Shown: positions 49,236 to 63,448 of the stretch, piece after piece
Layout of the letters: the number at the start of each line of letters is the position of its first letter
Numbering within the stretch: position 1 is the stretch's first letter
DNA from: Prinia subflava
Taxonomy: Eukaryota; Chordata; Aves; Passeriformes; Cisticolidae
Direction: 5' to 3'
Length of the DNA: 64,000 nt
NCBI RefSeq assembly: GCF_021018805.1
Contig: NC_086250.1
Coordinates: forward strand, 65,483,322-65,547,321
Notes under the pieces: model-generated
What the model was told of the DNA's origin: nothing
Seen by the model: the letters and a program-made list of their open reading frames with translations, nothing else
The model's database searches: none
Program-made: the position numbers and the translations under genes

Positions 49236-52200
49236 CTACAGAAATGCAAGAAACTTTCAGTGAGAGACTGCAAGATCAAGGGAATCAAGGATTCTGAAAG
49301 TCAAAGACATATCAATGCTTTTCAGAATTTTCTGGCTTAGATTTCAAAATTTTTATGTAAAAATTCCCATCTCTCACCTCACGCTATCTTTGGTTTTACA
49401 TTTCCTCATAATCTTTTGTCTCTACGGATGTTTAGGTTGTTTTGTATATGATGACAGAAAGTCAAACCAAGTTATGGATTTTTTTTTTTTGCTCTGCAAT
49501 CATTTTAAAAAATTAATATTGTCTCAAGGACAATGAAAACTATAAATCCCTAGGAATCTTGGAAGATTTATAACACTTTCACAAAAGTTTGTCTTGTACT
49601 GTTCTAAACTAGATATGTCAAAAAGTCTATGAATGTAGTCTAATATTCATTCAAATTTAAGGAAATAGGACTTTAAAAATGTTAATTTTGATTTTGCCAT
49701 AAAAGTTTTGGAATTAAAGCAATTCATCTTACCAAACTAATCCCTGCATAACTAAAAATATCTAAAATTAAGTGAAAGAATTAGCATAAGAATTTCCTAC
49801 AGCCATTTTCACTGAATTTTCAGGAACACATAAGGTCACATAGGTCTGCCAAAAGATCAATCTCTCTCTTTTTCTTCTGCTTCTTCCCATTTCTCCTTTA
49901 CTTATTAAACTGCCTTTATCTCAGCCAATAAGTTTCTCTCTTTTACACTTCTGGCTTCTGAGTGAGAAACTGCTTGGGGATTAGCAGCTCACTGGGGCTC
50001 ATCCACACCAGGCATATAAATATTTCCACTGATCAATAGGAGTATTTTGGTATTTAAGGATTACTGATGTTGATTATGCTCATCATGCACAGCAAAAAAT
50101 AAAATCACCTTCCTTGTAATGATTGGAGTTTTTCATAATCTTCATATTAGTACAAATATTCATCATTTTAATTACCAAATAGATCTTATTCTACATTTAG
50201 CTGATTGTTTCCTGTTAAACATTTGCAATACATCCAGGTCCTGCTGTGATGTTCTGCTGTCACAAAAGAGGATGAATCATATCATATTTATTTCTTTTTA
50301 AAAGTTTGTACTTTTTCACTAAAAGACATTCATCCTAAACAAAGTTTCTCTTTTTTCTATAAGAGATCAAGATGGAAGTTTCAGAAATTAGCACATCTGC
50401 TGATAAGGTTGACATTGTATTTGGTAAGGGGCAACGTAGGAATGGTATTGGTTTAAAGAAAGTCTCAATAGAGAGGGGTAAAGACTGGAGGATCCAAAAT
50501 TTAGCTTAAACATCTGGAAGAAAAGTCTCACATAGTAACACCCTCACACAAAAGTCATGGAATTCTCAGATTTTTTGATTTGAATTCTCAGATCACTCAG
50601 TCTTCAGTGATTTCATTTCACAGTGTTTCAGGCCGAAAGGATTAAATTCCCAAACCAAACCAAAACATCCAAAACCAATTCTAGAACCAACCAACTCGTG
50701 TAAAGTCCATGACAAGCACAGATTAAGCTATGAGTTGCTTTCTCCCATAACCAGCTTGAGCTGAGGGATGGAAGGATGGACACCCCCATCCAACACAGAC
50801 TGTGCTCCAGAGGCCTTTGGCTGGTGAAAAGAAAATTGTCCCTGATCCTCTCACCTGAAGAGCAGAAATTTCAGCAGGCTGAACAGCATCCTAAAGAGAG
50901 GAACTGAGCACCCAAAATAATTGTGTGAGTTTCTCTATCTCTACATCTGTGCTCCACACAACCACCTGTCCTATCCCTTACTTTGAGGGATGGGTTCTGG
51001 TTAGACTATCACCAACAGTGACATGTTCCTCTCAAAAGTACCTGTGAGAATTCGACATTTTCTTCACACAAAAATTACTCTGTCAAAAAATTCCTGCCAA
51101 CCTTTGTGCTAAATCATCTTAAAAACATTGTGGAAAGCTGCTGCTAACCCATGAATGTGTATTAAGCAGTCAAGTGGTTATTAATGGTATTATTACAGCT
51201 GCTGGTATTATGAAAAGATTATGTTATTAATTTTTCAGGAAAACAACATCTGCAGAAAATGCCCCCTTTGTGATCAGCTAGGAAAAACTTTCAACAGGTG
51301 TTAAAAATGGCATACTACCATTTGCAGCACCTAACCTCATCTCTTTAAAGTAAATATAATGTAATTGCCTCATTGCAAAGTTTTGTAATGAATCAGGAAT
51401 AAAATAGTTCAAAGAAGGGAAAGGATTGATGGTGCATGCTCAAAACTTCTGCCTCAGTATATATCACTCAGATTTAGAATATCCCTCCTCATCTATTAAC
51501 CCATCCTGCAGGAAGTTGTCTACTGCCAGTCTACCTGATCCAAAGATTACTTTCAAACATTCCAATCCAAAACTTGCTGACACTCATGGGAAAACTGATT
51601 TTATGGAATTTCAGGGAGCTTTTGACCAAGCCTAGAAGTGAAAAAGTGAAAAATTAATTTGCAACAGCAAAAATTGCAAGGAAGTTCCCTGTGAACATTT
51701 CTTTCTGAGCGCCTGCATAAAGGAATCTGATCAAGCACTTGTGCTGTTGTTTATCCCTTTCTCTGAACACAACCTGGTATTTCTTCTAATGTATCTGATT
51801 TTATAATTTATCCTCGTACCTCTTCACTTTATTCTCTTGTTTTAAGATATGCTTTCAACAACCACAGTTCATTGGATGGCTGTGAATCAGAGGAAAGTAT
51901 TCCACCTCAACTGATTTAAAATTTCTTTAATGTGTCATGACTTTTCAGCTGCTCTCTTACAAGACTGATCATCATACCCTCTGTCACATGCATGGACTTG
52001 GGAATGGATTGCTCATGATCCTCACTTTACACACTTACATCTAATTAACAATTCAGCATTAATGAATTATGTTTTTTCTTGACAACTATGCCAATTAGGA
52101 TTTCTCCAGATTCTCTTTGAGATTAAAATTTATAAACTTAGTAAATGCTTCACTAAAGTTGTATACATTATTTGATGACACAACAAATCTGTGAGAGGAA

Positions 52201-53052
52201 TTGTGTTTCACAAATGTAATGCAATGTACATTTTGTACTGTGTAAATCAACTGGAGGAGCGTGTTGCTGATGAAGGATCCTTCCTAAACAGGATTAATAG
52301 CACTTTTCTGTTTCAAAAGTGAGGTGTAAATATGAATGCATATTTGTGAAAAATTGGTGTATTAAAGAAGCAAGACCCACAGAGATATTCACAGTTCTGT
52401 CATGAAAGCAAGTGCATTTGATATTGTATTTATGCAATGAACTGAAGCCACCAATAGAAAAGATGATGAGAAAAATAAACACTGAAAATTGCTTCCCAAA
52501 GTTGGCACTACACATGCAATGGAAACCATGAGGGGGATGCAAGTGACACTGATTCCAGATTTTGCAACAGAGAAGTGATTAACTCCACCATAATAACAAT
52601 AATAATAATGTTCTTTTAATGCATCTTTCAGGCTGTAATTATAACTAGTACTACTGAAGTGCCAGCTGAGACCTATTATTCCTGATTCCATGTGCTATGT
52701 GCTACAGACACAACAAAGAGAGCTACTACATACAAGATCTGGATACAAGTCATCCCCTGCCTGTCTGTGTTTCTGTTTGTGTGGGAAAGGCACATGCTAA
52801 ATAAGGACTGTCATGAACTTTAACTAGTTCCAGAATCTGGAAACTAAGAGATCAAGGTTGTGCTACAGAGCACATTTGTACTGCTGCAGAATAAAAGGGT
52901 TTTGGTTTTTTTTCCCAGCTCCATTTGTCATCTTTTACAGAGACTAAGATGTTAGTTTTCCTTTTTCCATCAAAGCAGTTGTATGCTAGTATTTCTTTTT
53001 CTCAAGCTTGTAGAGAAACACTGTGAGAATAAAACCTAAATGCTTTCATATG
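49236..53052. other. AT-rich non-coding stretch
   Basis: No gene is supportable. A CA/CCAAA-rich short run lies near 50.65-50.70 kb, followed by a somewhat GC-richer segment to about 51.0 kb that I cannot assign. Confidence 0.5.
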
Positions 53053-53088
53053 TTAAAAAAAGGAGAAAAAAAAGAAGAAGAAAAGAAT
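53053..53088. repeat. Purine-rich low-complexity tract
   Basis: A and G only over most of its length, read directly. Confidence 0.75.
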
Positions 53089-53132
53089 TATCCAAGGGTC
53101 CAGTTAGCCAACAAATCCAGCTGGGGTTCCTC

Positions 53133-53205
53133 CTCTGTGTAAATGCTCTCAGTCCTACTGAAGGTAATAGCAACTCTTCTGTGCCAGCTGGGGATCCAGC
53201 CCATG
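53133..53205. repeat. Ancient sauropsid dispersed-repeat fragment
   Basis: 'tctgtgtaaatgctctcag' followed by 'tcctactgaaggtaatagc' and 'tgtgccagctggggatccag' 'ccc' follows the same order as the element at 7.08-7.17 kb: a 'tgaagtcaatgg'-like centre and a 'gccag...gatc.agccc' end. Highly diverged and unnamed. Confidence 0.35.
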
Positions 53206-56200
53206 AGGACATAAAGTAAACAGGGTAAAAAATACCATCAAACTAAAGATAATATATGTAATTTAGGCCACCTCCAAGGGTTCCCAAACTAATAAAATCT
53301 GAATTGAGAGCAAGGACATAATTGGCTATATTTGTGTCATATTTAATTTTATCAATGACATGACTAATTGGCCCCTTTTCTATCTGTTTTCATTGTTTTC
53401 AGGCTTGGCTCACTTCTTGTTTGTACACGTGCCAGGGGTTTGATGGCATTGCTGTTCTCTGGCACCAACCTCTGCAGGAAAGAAACACTTCTGCATTTAC
53501 AGGGGGCAATTGAGAACACAAGGGTGGGTTCATTGTTTCTTACTGGCCTGCTTCTACACTCACTGTAGCCATCGGAAAATGAAATATTAGGCTACCACAC
53601 TATTTAAATTTTTTGCTTGTTTGTAAGTATTCTGAAGTAAGCTTTACTTATTTTTCTGTGCCCATAAGTTTTTCAGTACATGACTACAGGGAAATTGTAA
53701 CAACTGTTAAATGTACCTGTCTGAAAAACAGGAAATTTCTTTTCTATGTTAAGATCATATTGCTGCCTTGAATCTACCATGCTCTTTCCCCCTCCCCTAC
53801 TTTATAGTGTGTGTAAAATCCATAATGTACTCGAAAATTTGCCCCACTGCTGGTTTGAATTCCTACATTCTGACAATAATGAAGAAATTATTTATAAATT
53901 TAGTCAGCATCCTTGTTACAAGTTAGATTGCTAGATTGTTTTGTAGACTTTCTTTTTTAATGTGAACTATATAGGATTTTACTATATTTGATTTCACCTA
54001 ATATATATCATGCAGAAGAAACATAATATCCTCTCATGAAACTAGCTTAAAGATTGAAATATTATGTTGCATTATATAGTATGGGTATAATACAGTTAAT
54101 TAAAGGAAAAGGTTAAGACTAAATGAAATATGAACTCATTGAGACCTAAAATCTTATATATACAGAGCCTGATTCTAATTTACATGATCTGATGTAAAAT
54201 GTGAGTCACACGAAAACCAATCAAGCCACACCTCTGCAACAAGCAGAACTGATAGGATTACTATTTTCATTGTCTTGAAATGAAAAGAAGGGCTGTAATC
54301 AAAACCAAAGAAAGAAATATGGGTTACTGAAATTAAATTACTTCTGTACTTTTTTTCCTTTGTGTAACTGCAGTTGGATGTTGTTTCCAGTTCTGGTGCC
54401 CATGCTTGAGGATTTCCGTGAGTGAGCAAAGAGGTGGGGAATATAATGTATAACATGATACTGAATCCATCTCCAGATTTATCAGGTGTATCATTAAACA
54501 CCCAATACAGGCATATCCAGATTGGAAGTGAGTATTCGAGAATCCTTCTATAGTTACTCCTGGTCTTTCAGTGGAAGGAAAGAGTTATGTCCAGAGGGCA
54601 ATAGTGTCAGCCTAAAAGATTAATCCTTCAGTGGAGGTCCTTACCTGCCTTTGGTCAGTATGTAGACGAGGCTATATAACTAGAAATTACTCTGAGAGCA
54701 GTATCTGTAAAAATACCACAGTATTTTAGAAAAAAAAAAAAAAACTAAAAAGAAAAAAATAGAAAGAATTTAAAGACTTTAAATTGCATGGACACCAATG
54801 TTACAGAAATGAATAGTTGGAACTGGAATTAGAAAAGTTAAAATCAGTAATTCAGCCAAGGTAATTAACTGTTGCTGTAATTTGGAATTTTTTATCAAGT
54901 GTTCTAATTCTGCTGTGACTATTAGATCTGAAATTGGAATGAACTCAGAATGAATGTAATTCTATATCCCATAAGTTTAGTTAAACAGCTTTAAAACTGA
55001 CTGCCACCAAGTTCTTCCCCTTCTTTCCAAGTAATTAAAAATATACCTGATTTCTACTTCTCTCCAGACATAAAACCATGCTGGAACCAGATGGGACCTA
55101 AAGATTCTTTAGAGCCAGCAACATACTGTGTTCTTATGTGTTCTTAATGCTGTTATTGTCTGTGTTATCTGAATGCTAGATTACCTTTACATGTTACAGA
55201 GAGTAAAACAGTGCAAAATTGAACACTGAACACACAGAATTGAATCTGAACACTGACAGGAGACATAAAACCAGCAAAAATTCCTATGTCAATTCCTGGG
55301 GTTTTTTTCCAGGTGAAGCAGATTTCTGCTCTGTCACTTTGTGCTGTGATGAGCACTCTACATACAAAGTCTTGGAAGCTGGCAGCTCTCTCCAGGTGGA
55401 TGCTCCCAGAGCATGGCACAGACTTGGTGAACCCAAAGAACCCACCCTATGGCTTTTGTCACCAGAGTGTGTCCTGGGAGTGGGGCCCCGGGCACTGCTG
55501 TCCTCTGCCTGCTCCTGGAATCACCTGGAATCACCTTGGAGCACAAACCATGCCAAGGACAATGTAGACCTCGCTCCAGAAAGGGGGAACCACAAGAGCC
55601 TACATTCAGCCATGTATACATTATACATTCAAGCATTACTCACTCATCTGTTGAGAAAGTGCATGCAAGCCTTAGATGTCCCAGAAAGAGGCATTTTTAT
55701 GAAGTTGTAACACCATTTTAGAAAGGAAAAAAAAAAAAGAGAAAAAACAGAGGAAAAAGCACTGACTTCTTTAAAATGGGTCATCCACAATATCACTAAA
55801 AGAGTGTAGAGCTCACAGAAATCCATTATTTCTCATAAACCTTCCGGTTTCACTACCAAATCCAGCCTGCAGGTTGGTTTTTTTGTGACTGAGTCAAAAT
55901 CCACTCTAACATTCTGTGCTTATGAACTTGGAATACATTTTAGCAATTCTCTCTGGTTTGTTTTTTCTTTTTTGCAAAGTTTTCCAGCTTTATGTAAAGA
56001 GATTGACATTAAAAAATATCTTCTTAAATGTCTCAATACTGATTTCCCTGCTTCTTCTACAATTCTGGTTAATTAAAGGTAAATTAAATCCAACCATGTC
56101 ACCCAATTACATCCACATTGCCCATTTTATTACATGTGTCTAGGTTGACAGCATAAAGAATTGCCTTCAATAGAAGAAAAGCAAATTATTCTCAATTTAA

Positions 56201-59200
56201 ACTGCTGGGACAGCATTTTAATTCTTTAACACTTGATAAGCACTTAACAGAAAAGGACAAAATTACCTTAAAGAATCAAACCTTCTGTTTTTCAATTGAC
56301 TTCAGTAACATGAAGCTTTTTAATTAAGCACAGCAGAGCAGTTTATTGCTTTAGCTGGTTCTCTGTACCTTTGAGTCTTCTAAAGTATAAACCCTTTTAT
56401 GTGGTAATAACATTCCATATAGGTTTTCAAATGGCATAAAGGTATTGCTTTAGCCCATTTATGTGTAAGTCTCTACATCTGCTAAGTAATTGCTTTTTTG
56501 TTAAATGAAATATTAGAACACTAGAGTATGTACTTTGTATGTATAGACACTATGGATAGTGTATAATAAAAGCATTCATGCTGCAATAATTAAAGCTGTG
56601 TCAGCATTTTCATTTCAAACTCCATTTTTCAGGTGTTTATAATTCAGCCATAAAAAATTGTCTTGGACTCTTTCCACTATATCTGAAGGCCAAGAATATA
56701 TATCCATAAAGAAGTTTACAAGTTTTGAACACTTATTTTGCAGGTGTAGAACTGAAAAACAGTTTTGATTTACAAATGAGGTTTGACAAGTAGCCACTGG
56801 CATTTTTAAACCCAAACAAATCCAAAACACTTGAGATTGTCAGGTTCATAAACCCATGTTTTCTGTAAGATTGTATTAATTGCTGCAAATGGGTGTTGTC
56901 AACCCTCATCAAATTTGTGATTGGTCATGAAAATGTTGATAAATGCTAACAATAAGTAAATTTGTAGTCTACGAAATCTTAAATCTAGTAATTGAAGTGT
57001 GATTGACATATTCTTTTATGAATGCAACATTTAAATCTTTATAAATGTGCTAAATAAAAGCCATATATTAAATCCACACACTGTGGAATCCAGTGTGTGT
57101 TTTGGCAGATATTTCCCTCTGGAGACAGCAGGTTGGGTTTTTTTTTTTCACAGATCCAATCCTGCATGGGCATCAGCTGTGTCTGCTCTCCCACAACACA
57201 GCGTTAATGTGCCTAAACTTGGTGTGAGGGGAGCTATGGCAGCGATAACAGAGCAGCTCACTTGACATGTCATTAAATCTTTCTCCTGCTAAAAAGTCTG
57301 CCAAGTAAGGTCACCTGGAGAAATGATGAACCACAAGAAGCTCCACGAAATAACAAACAGGGTTTATTTATCTGGGTATGCCCCTGCCACCTCATACATG
57401 CACTCATCAGCTTGTGGAAATTTGGCCTGTGAGGAGGTGGAAGCACTGATCCATGGACCATCAAGCTTTGCTGGCACGCTGTGCTCTCGTGGATGAGTAA
57501 GGAGCCCTGACAGAGCTGTTCTCTGCAGTGCTGGCCATCTGCACAGCCTTCTCAAATCTCTATTTCATCAAAGGGAAATTAACATCATCTCTATTAAATT
57601 AAGGGTGAGGGGTTTTTCCCACTAATAAAGTTGGAATTGTGATTATCTGTTACTTCTGTTCTATCTTACCCTTCTCCATCCACACCACAGTGCTGGATCA
57701 CTTTTCAGCTGTGCTGTGTCAATGGAAGATTTGTTAAGGATGAATCTTTGTCTCAGTGACCAACAAACCAAAACATGCTTTTCCCTACAGAGCAAAAAGC
57801 TCTGCAAACCATTGCCTTCAGGCCCTGTTCATATCCCTTCTGCTTCTTATTTGGCTTGAGGAGGCAGAACATAGCACATGGCAGCACTATGGTCCTAAAA
57901 TACGACTATTATTTTGTTTTGTTTTCATCTCAATTCATGTGAAATATTGTAAAGGCTGTGCTTCAGCTGCTTAAATGGCATTTTTAATGCATAATGTCTG
58001 GGATCATGAGGTGAATGCCCCATTTTGTGTTAGGGCAGGTTGAACTAGGAAAACTTTTTGGTTTAATGCCAAAAGACTCACATGGGACAGAGATGGTGTT
58101 GTTGGTGACATACTCTTCTGTAACTTTTATGCCCTTATAGAGAGCCTTTTGTCTTCTTCAGAATCTTTTTTAGGAGAATATCTGACAGGCACTGCCCTCC
58201 CTCAGCCAAATACAAGACTTCCTATGGAACAGGAATATTCTTAGACTTAAGTAATAAATTAGTTCTTTAGAAATTTTATAAAATAAGATTTAGAAAAACA
58301 GGAGGGGAGGAGTTTCCCCTCACATTGTCACAGTATTGAAAAGAAAATTTATGTTTGTGTGGATGTATAGGGCTTATAATTTAAAAATGAACCTTACTAA
58401 AACTGTGTCATGTATCAGTTCTCCAGAGGTAAGGGTATTTACACTGTATGAAAACAGACCATGGTAAAAAACTTCCAGTAGAAATTACATTACCATGTAC
58501 AATGTCTTTCATTTTATTCAGTGTCAATTTTGAGGGCAACACTACCATTATTATACAGGTATGACCCACATCTGTGACATGCACCATGTGAACTTGCTGT
58601 GTGGATATGTCAAAAACTGGTTTACATTCATGGGGCTTTTACAGTCTGGTACAACATTCTGGAAATGTAACAAACTACTTTTTGACCTCAGTCCCTCCTT
58701 TGTGCAGTACTGTTGGCCAATTTGTTCCAATTTTACAGGTTTTTGAATTTCAAAGTTGTCAGAGTCACAAAACTCATAGCTGGTGTTACTTTAAAACCAA
58801 TCAAAATAAAATTGTGCCCTGCTGTTAACTCCAAGGAAGAAACTGAGATAACACCTAAATTGAATTTAAAATAGTAAATTCAAAATAAGATTTGGGAAAA
58901 AAACCCACAAAAGAATCTAGTCTAGTTGAATATTTTTTTCATTCTTAAATTTAAAGGAAAAAAAATAATGAAAAATAAATTATTCTGATTCATGGTTTCC
59001 TTACCAATGTTTTCTGAGGTTTTACACCAGAGTATAAGCTACTGAATCAAACTCGTAGTCATTGTGCATGGGATTTGTGCATATCATGGGGTTCATATAT
59101 CTTTATCACCCTTTAAAGAACAGCAGTAAAAAACCCCAGAAAGCCTTTCCCATTAATCATTTCAAGTGAACTCACATTTTTTAGAAGAAGGAGAGAGGCA

Positions 59201-62200
59201 TGTTGCTCTTAAAATGCACTCCTTTGCTGTTTGTTTTAATAACATTTGCACTCCAGTGCCTCATAGGAGAAAAAGGTTACTATGCAGCTTGTCTCTAGAA
59301 AGGCATGAATTTCTTCTTCTTCCTGAAGTTTAACTTCCATTATTCCTGAATATTTGTACCTGCTGCCATCAGCATCTAAGCTCCTTTGAAGATCAACCTA
59401 CCATTAATTATGAGTAAAACCACTTCACAAACTGGTACTAAAGTATCAGAATGATAAATCGGAATGACAGCATTATTTCATACAAGCACTTTATGGGAAC
59501 ATCTGCAAGTCTATATATTTGGAGCAAAATTATCAACAATCAACAAATCAACACCTCTTTACTGTGATACCAATGAGTTAAATAAGCAAAAAGAACAGCT
59601 TTATGGTATTTAAAGGCTTTCATGCTGATATAGAGAAGCAAGACACAAAATATAACATTGCCTAAATCCACTAGAAATTTTGAAAACCATTTTTTTATAG
59701 TTGAGGTGATTTAGTTTCAATATAGACATCAGGAAGAAATCTTATTGTATCCAGATTCCTAAAATATTTGTTTATCTTTAAATCAGATCTGCTTGGTCTT
59801 AAACCTTATTTAAAAAGTATGTGTCAGACATTCACTGCCAAAAACCTAATTATCACTGGACTTAAGCTTTCTAGATCAAAGGCTTGGTTTCCATGGCAGT
59901 ACCCAAAATGCCCTCTTAAGCAGCAGTTCATGCATCAAATCAACATTAATATTTACTTAATGTAAGAAGAATGAAAATCAAATTGTGTTCACTTCTACAT
60001 TAATTCACAGAAGCACCCAAGACTTTGAAAAGTAAAATTTGCAAGTTTGTAGTGCATTGGTGCAAATGATTGGTGAGATTTTAGTGTTAATAGCACCAGC
60101 AATACTTGCTGACTATACCTGCAGCACATTGGACTTAGCAGAAAAAAATCTGAACTAGCTTAGAATTGATGTTTTATATGAAGAATAATAATACAGACGA
60201 AGAGAAACTTTCATCAGTGATTGCTTATAGAAAATATTTTCGATTTGTGGAACATACATTATTTGAGGTTTTCCTGTAACCCTAGATAATGTCCTAGTAA
60301 TCTTTTGATGCTCATCAGTAACACATTGTTATGCCTATAAGCATTTTTTCTACATCTTTTTCAGTTTAAGACTCATTAAATCTTTAGCAGCCATGAGTAA
60401 TAGTATCAAAGAAGATAAAATAGGATTCATTTTGTCATACAATACCTACAGCTTCCACTACACCAGCAAGCGGGAGTGAAATTAAAGCCTTCTGCTGAAA
60501 TTTTGGTTATAGAAAGAAAAAAGATGTGGTTAATATTTCTGTCTGTAGTGGTTTTGTTGGTAAACACTATGGCAAGATTATGTTTATTAACAAAATTTTC
60601 AAAATGATTACTGAGTAATTAACAAATTCTTAATTACTATAGTTAACTGATGTGTTAGACACTAGGCTTCCATTATAAATCTGAAGTATAACTGACAATT
60701 TGCCATTGGGTTCTTTTTTGAACATGGAACTCATATAGCAAAAAATGTCTTTGCTTAAACTAAGGCTTACATTCATCCCTTAAAACAAAAGGCCCAAAAA
60801 GGAAAAATTTAGGTCTGAAAAATTAGGTAAATAACATGGGCTTTATGATATGGTTATTTTTTTCAGATCCATGCTATTTTTTGGGTGAGGGTAATAAGGG
60901 CTGTGGCTGAGGTCAGGATTCAGCTTTATAATATAGAAACGCCATATTTTTTCTTGTTGAAATTATTTTGGGACTGAAGCCAACAGAAGAGGTCTTGAAA
61001 GATCCAAAATTCCATTTCAAAGAGTGGAGAAGCATAGGACATCTATGTGTGTATATGTTCATGCATACATCAGGAAGATGGTGAAAGAAGGAAAAGTAGA
61101 TTAGGTTGTTACTCCACACACTCAAAACTCATAATCATGATAAAAAAATGGGAAGAAGAGGAATCATATGATGTTTATTTCAAATATTTAAAATTGTTCT
61201 GTTGCAAAAATGCTCTACAAAGTCGTAAATGGTGATGTCACTTAAATGGAAATGTGTAATATTTGAATTAAAAACTCACATTAAGGCACAATAGCTAACA
61301 CAGCACATATTATGAAAACACATGCTTCTTTTTTAGTTTTCTTGAATTAAATAAACCTGCAAAGTGGGATAAATTTTGTCAGGTATGTTTATATAAATTG
61401 AAACATAATTTGGTAACAACATCATCCCTTTTTCTTTCTCTCCCTTAAACACCTTACAGAGCAATGGGTTGCCTTGAAAACAAATTACAAAATACCACTC
61501 AAAATTTGTTAGAATAGATGTGAATTTGATCCAAACCATGTGTCCCATAACTCTGTCACTTGTACTTGGTCGTACCTTAACCTCATGTCTATCCTGCCAC
61601 GTGCATGGCCATGTCTTACAGAGTACCATTATCTGTGCCTTGTTGCAAGGTTGTATTCAAGATCCATACATTATGCAGCTGACTTAAGGTAAGCAGAAAT
61701 GTTTTGTGAGCTCATTCTTGCACTTTGTAACCGTGAAAGAAGGCACTGCTGACTATGGCTTTTGAAGTCTAAAAGCCATTTTCCACTGGGTTCAATTTAA
61801 GAGAGAGAAAATGCCTACTGCTATTTATTAGTTATGCTATTTATTAGTTCTTTGTAAATTACTTTCTTCTAATCACAGTCTGTCCCAGCCATTATGAGAG
61901 ATTAGTTGGAGCCAGAGAGTAACTTCAGTGCTTGAACGTGAGTTGGAACCCTTACAGTGTTCATGAACGAGGGAGACAATGAAATTAGATTCTCTCCCTG
62001 TAGGGGGTAGACGTTGACCACTGCCTGATGCCAGCAACTACAGGTCAAAATATTTCATCTGGAATGGTTATTTTACCTTCCCAAACTTTCAACTTTTGAA
62101 TTGCCATATTTAGAATCTTGGTATTAACAGACTGGATGTTTTCAGCAGCAGATCAGGCTAATGGCTATCATGCACAAAGGATAACTGTAGCAGCCCCAAG

Positions 62201-63440
62201 CCACGGTTAATTAAAAGAATCATATATAATTGTCTGTCCAAGAGCAAAGAAAATAACTCTTCTGCAGAAAGGAAGATTACTGAACACATTTTACAGGCAT
62301 AACTGTGCAGACTCATTTCTTCCATTTCCAGTGTTGACAACAGCCTCCAATCTGAGTAATATTTCAGAATAAATTAAGTCTAAAGTGAGAAGTGTCATCT
62401 CATTGGGTCCCCCAGAAAATAAATTCAGACATACTTGTGTGCATTCTTATAGTGTATCATCATCTGCTTCAGGTGCTGGCAAATCCCTTTTATAATGCAT
62501 ATGTTTATTTCTCAGAGAGAACATTCTGTGTATGCAATGGACACATTCTTTTACATTTTACATTCCACCTGAAAGTCCATCACAGAAAGCTTGTTAATGT
62601 CCTTCAGGATCTACAGTACAGTAGTAAACAGACTCCCAATAGCAAAGTAAATCTCTGGTAGGAGGCTCGAATAATACGCGTTTGCTAAGATCAAATATTG
62701 ACTTCAAGTTCAAGTGCAGTTTAACAGCGAATCCAAAGTTGTAAATGCAAAGTAAAGGCAATTTAAGGCTGCTTTAAACCAAGCATGAAAGACTGAGTAT
62801 TCAAAGTTGAGATTCTGTACATCTGGTTCTAATATGCCTCTTGCATTTTAGAAGCAACCTTCTTTTCTTGTTTCGAGGTTTACTATCACTGTAGTTGATA
62901 CAGTTTGTGAGTTTGGCAACATTCTCAGTATGTTTGAATTAATGGTTTGGTAAACAAAATAATGCAGCTTTCTTTTCACATTAAATGATTTCCCTTTCTA
63001 ATAACTAACATTTCTAATTCTTGTTTCCTCATTTCCCTCCTCACCCACCCCCCAAAAAAGAGGTTTGTAGTATTTCACTTTCTTAATTTAAACATTTTCA
63101 TTTATACATTTTTAAATAAAAGTATTTAAACTCTTCTTCTGCTTGGAAGTCAGGTATTGCACAGATGCATACCCTAGTAGAGAAACAGACCCAGTGTTAC
63201 TAATACCATTATATAGCTCAGTTTTAGATAAGAAAGTTGCTTCAGCCCAGCTGTATTGTCTGATTAATCAGGCTGAAGTGGCAGGACAAGAGCACAGTGT
63301 AAAATGAAACAGGAAGATATACACCAGGGATCTGCATGCAAACATTATTCTGCTTCGTTTCTGCACCAGCCTTTGGAGGATTCCCTCAAAAGTAAACACA
63401 GTTAATTAATTCCCAAGTAAAATAAGTAAATACAAGTTTT
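53206..63440. other. Ten-kb AT-rich stretch, no supportable gene
   Basis: Contains a 15-nt poly(A) at 54730-54744 and a GC-richer block at 55.36-55.58 kb. The longest ORF of the window (163 codons, 55219-55710 plus) runs through that block but is unrecognised and has competing open frames. A second GC-richer block at 57.1-57.55 kb has a minus-strand AATAAA at 57363-57368. Two 16-bp direct units occur at 61819-61850. No CR1, LTR or SINE that I can name is present. Confidence 0.5.
61819..61850. repeat. 16-bp tandem duplication
   Basis: 'tgctatttattagtta' is followed immediately by 'tgctatttattagttc'. Read directly. Confidence 0.85.
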
Positions 63441-63448
63441 CCACTTAC

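Noticed and set aside
54175..54501. 108-codon minus-strand ORF
   Set aside because: No recognisable domain or splice context; length is within chance expectation for a 64-kb window.
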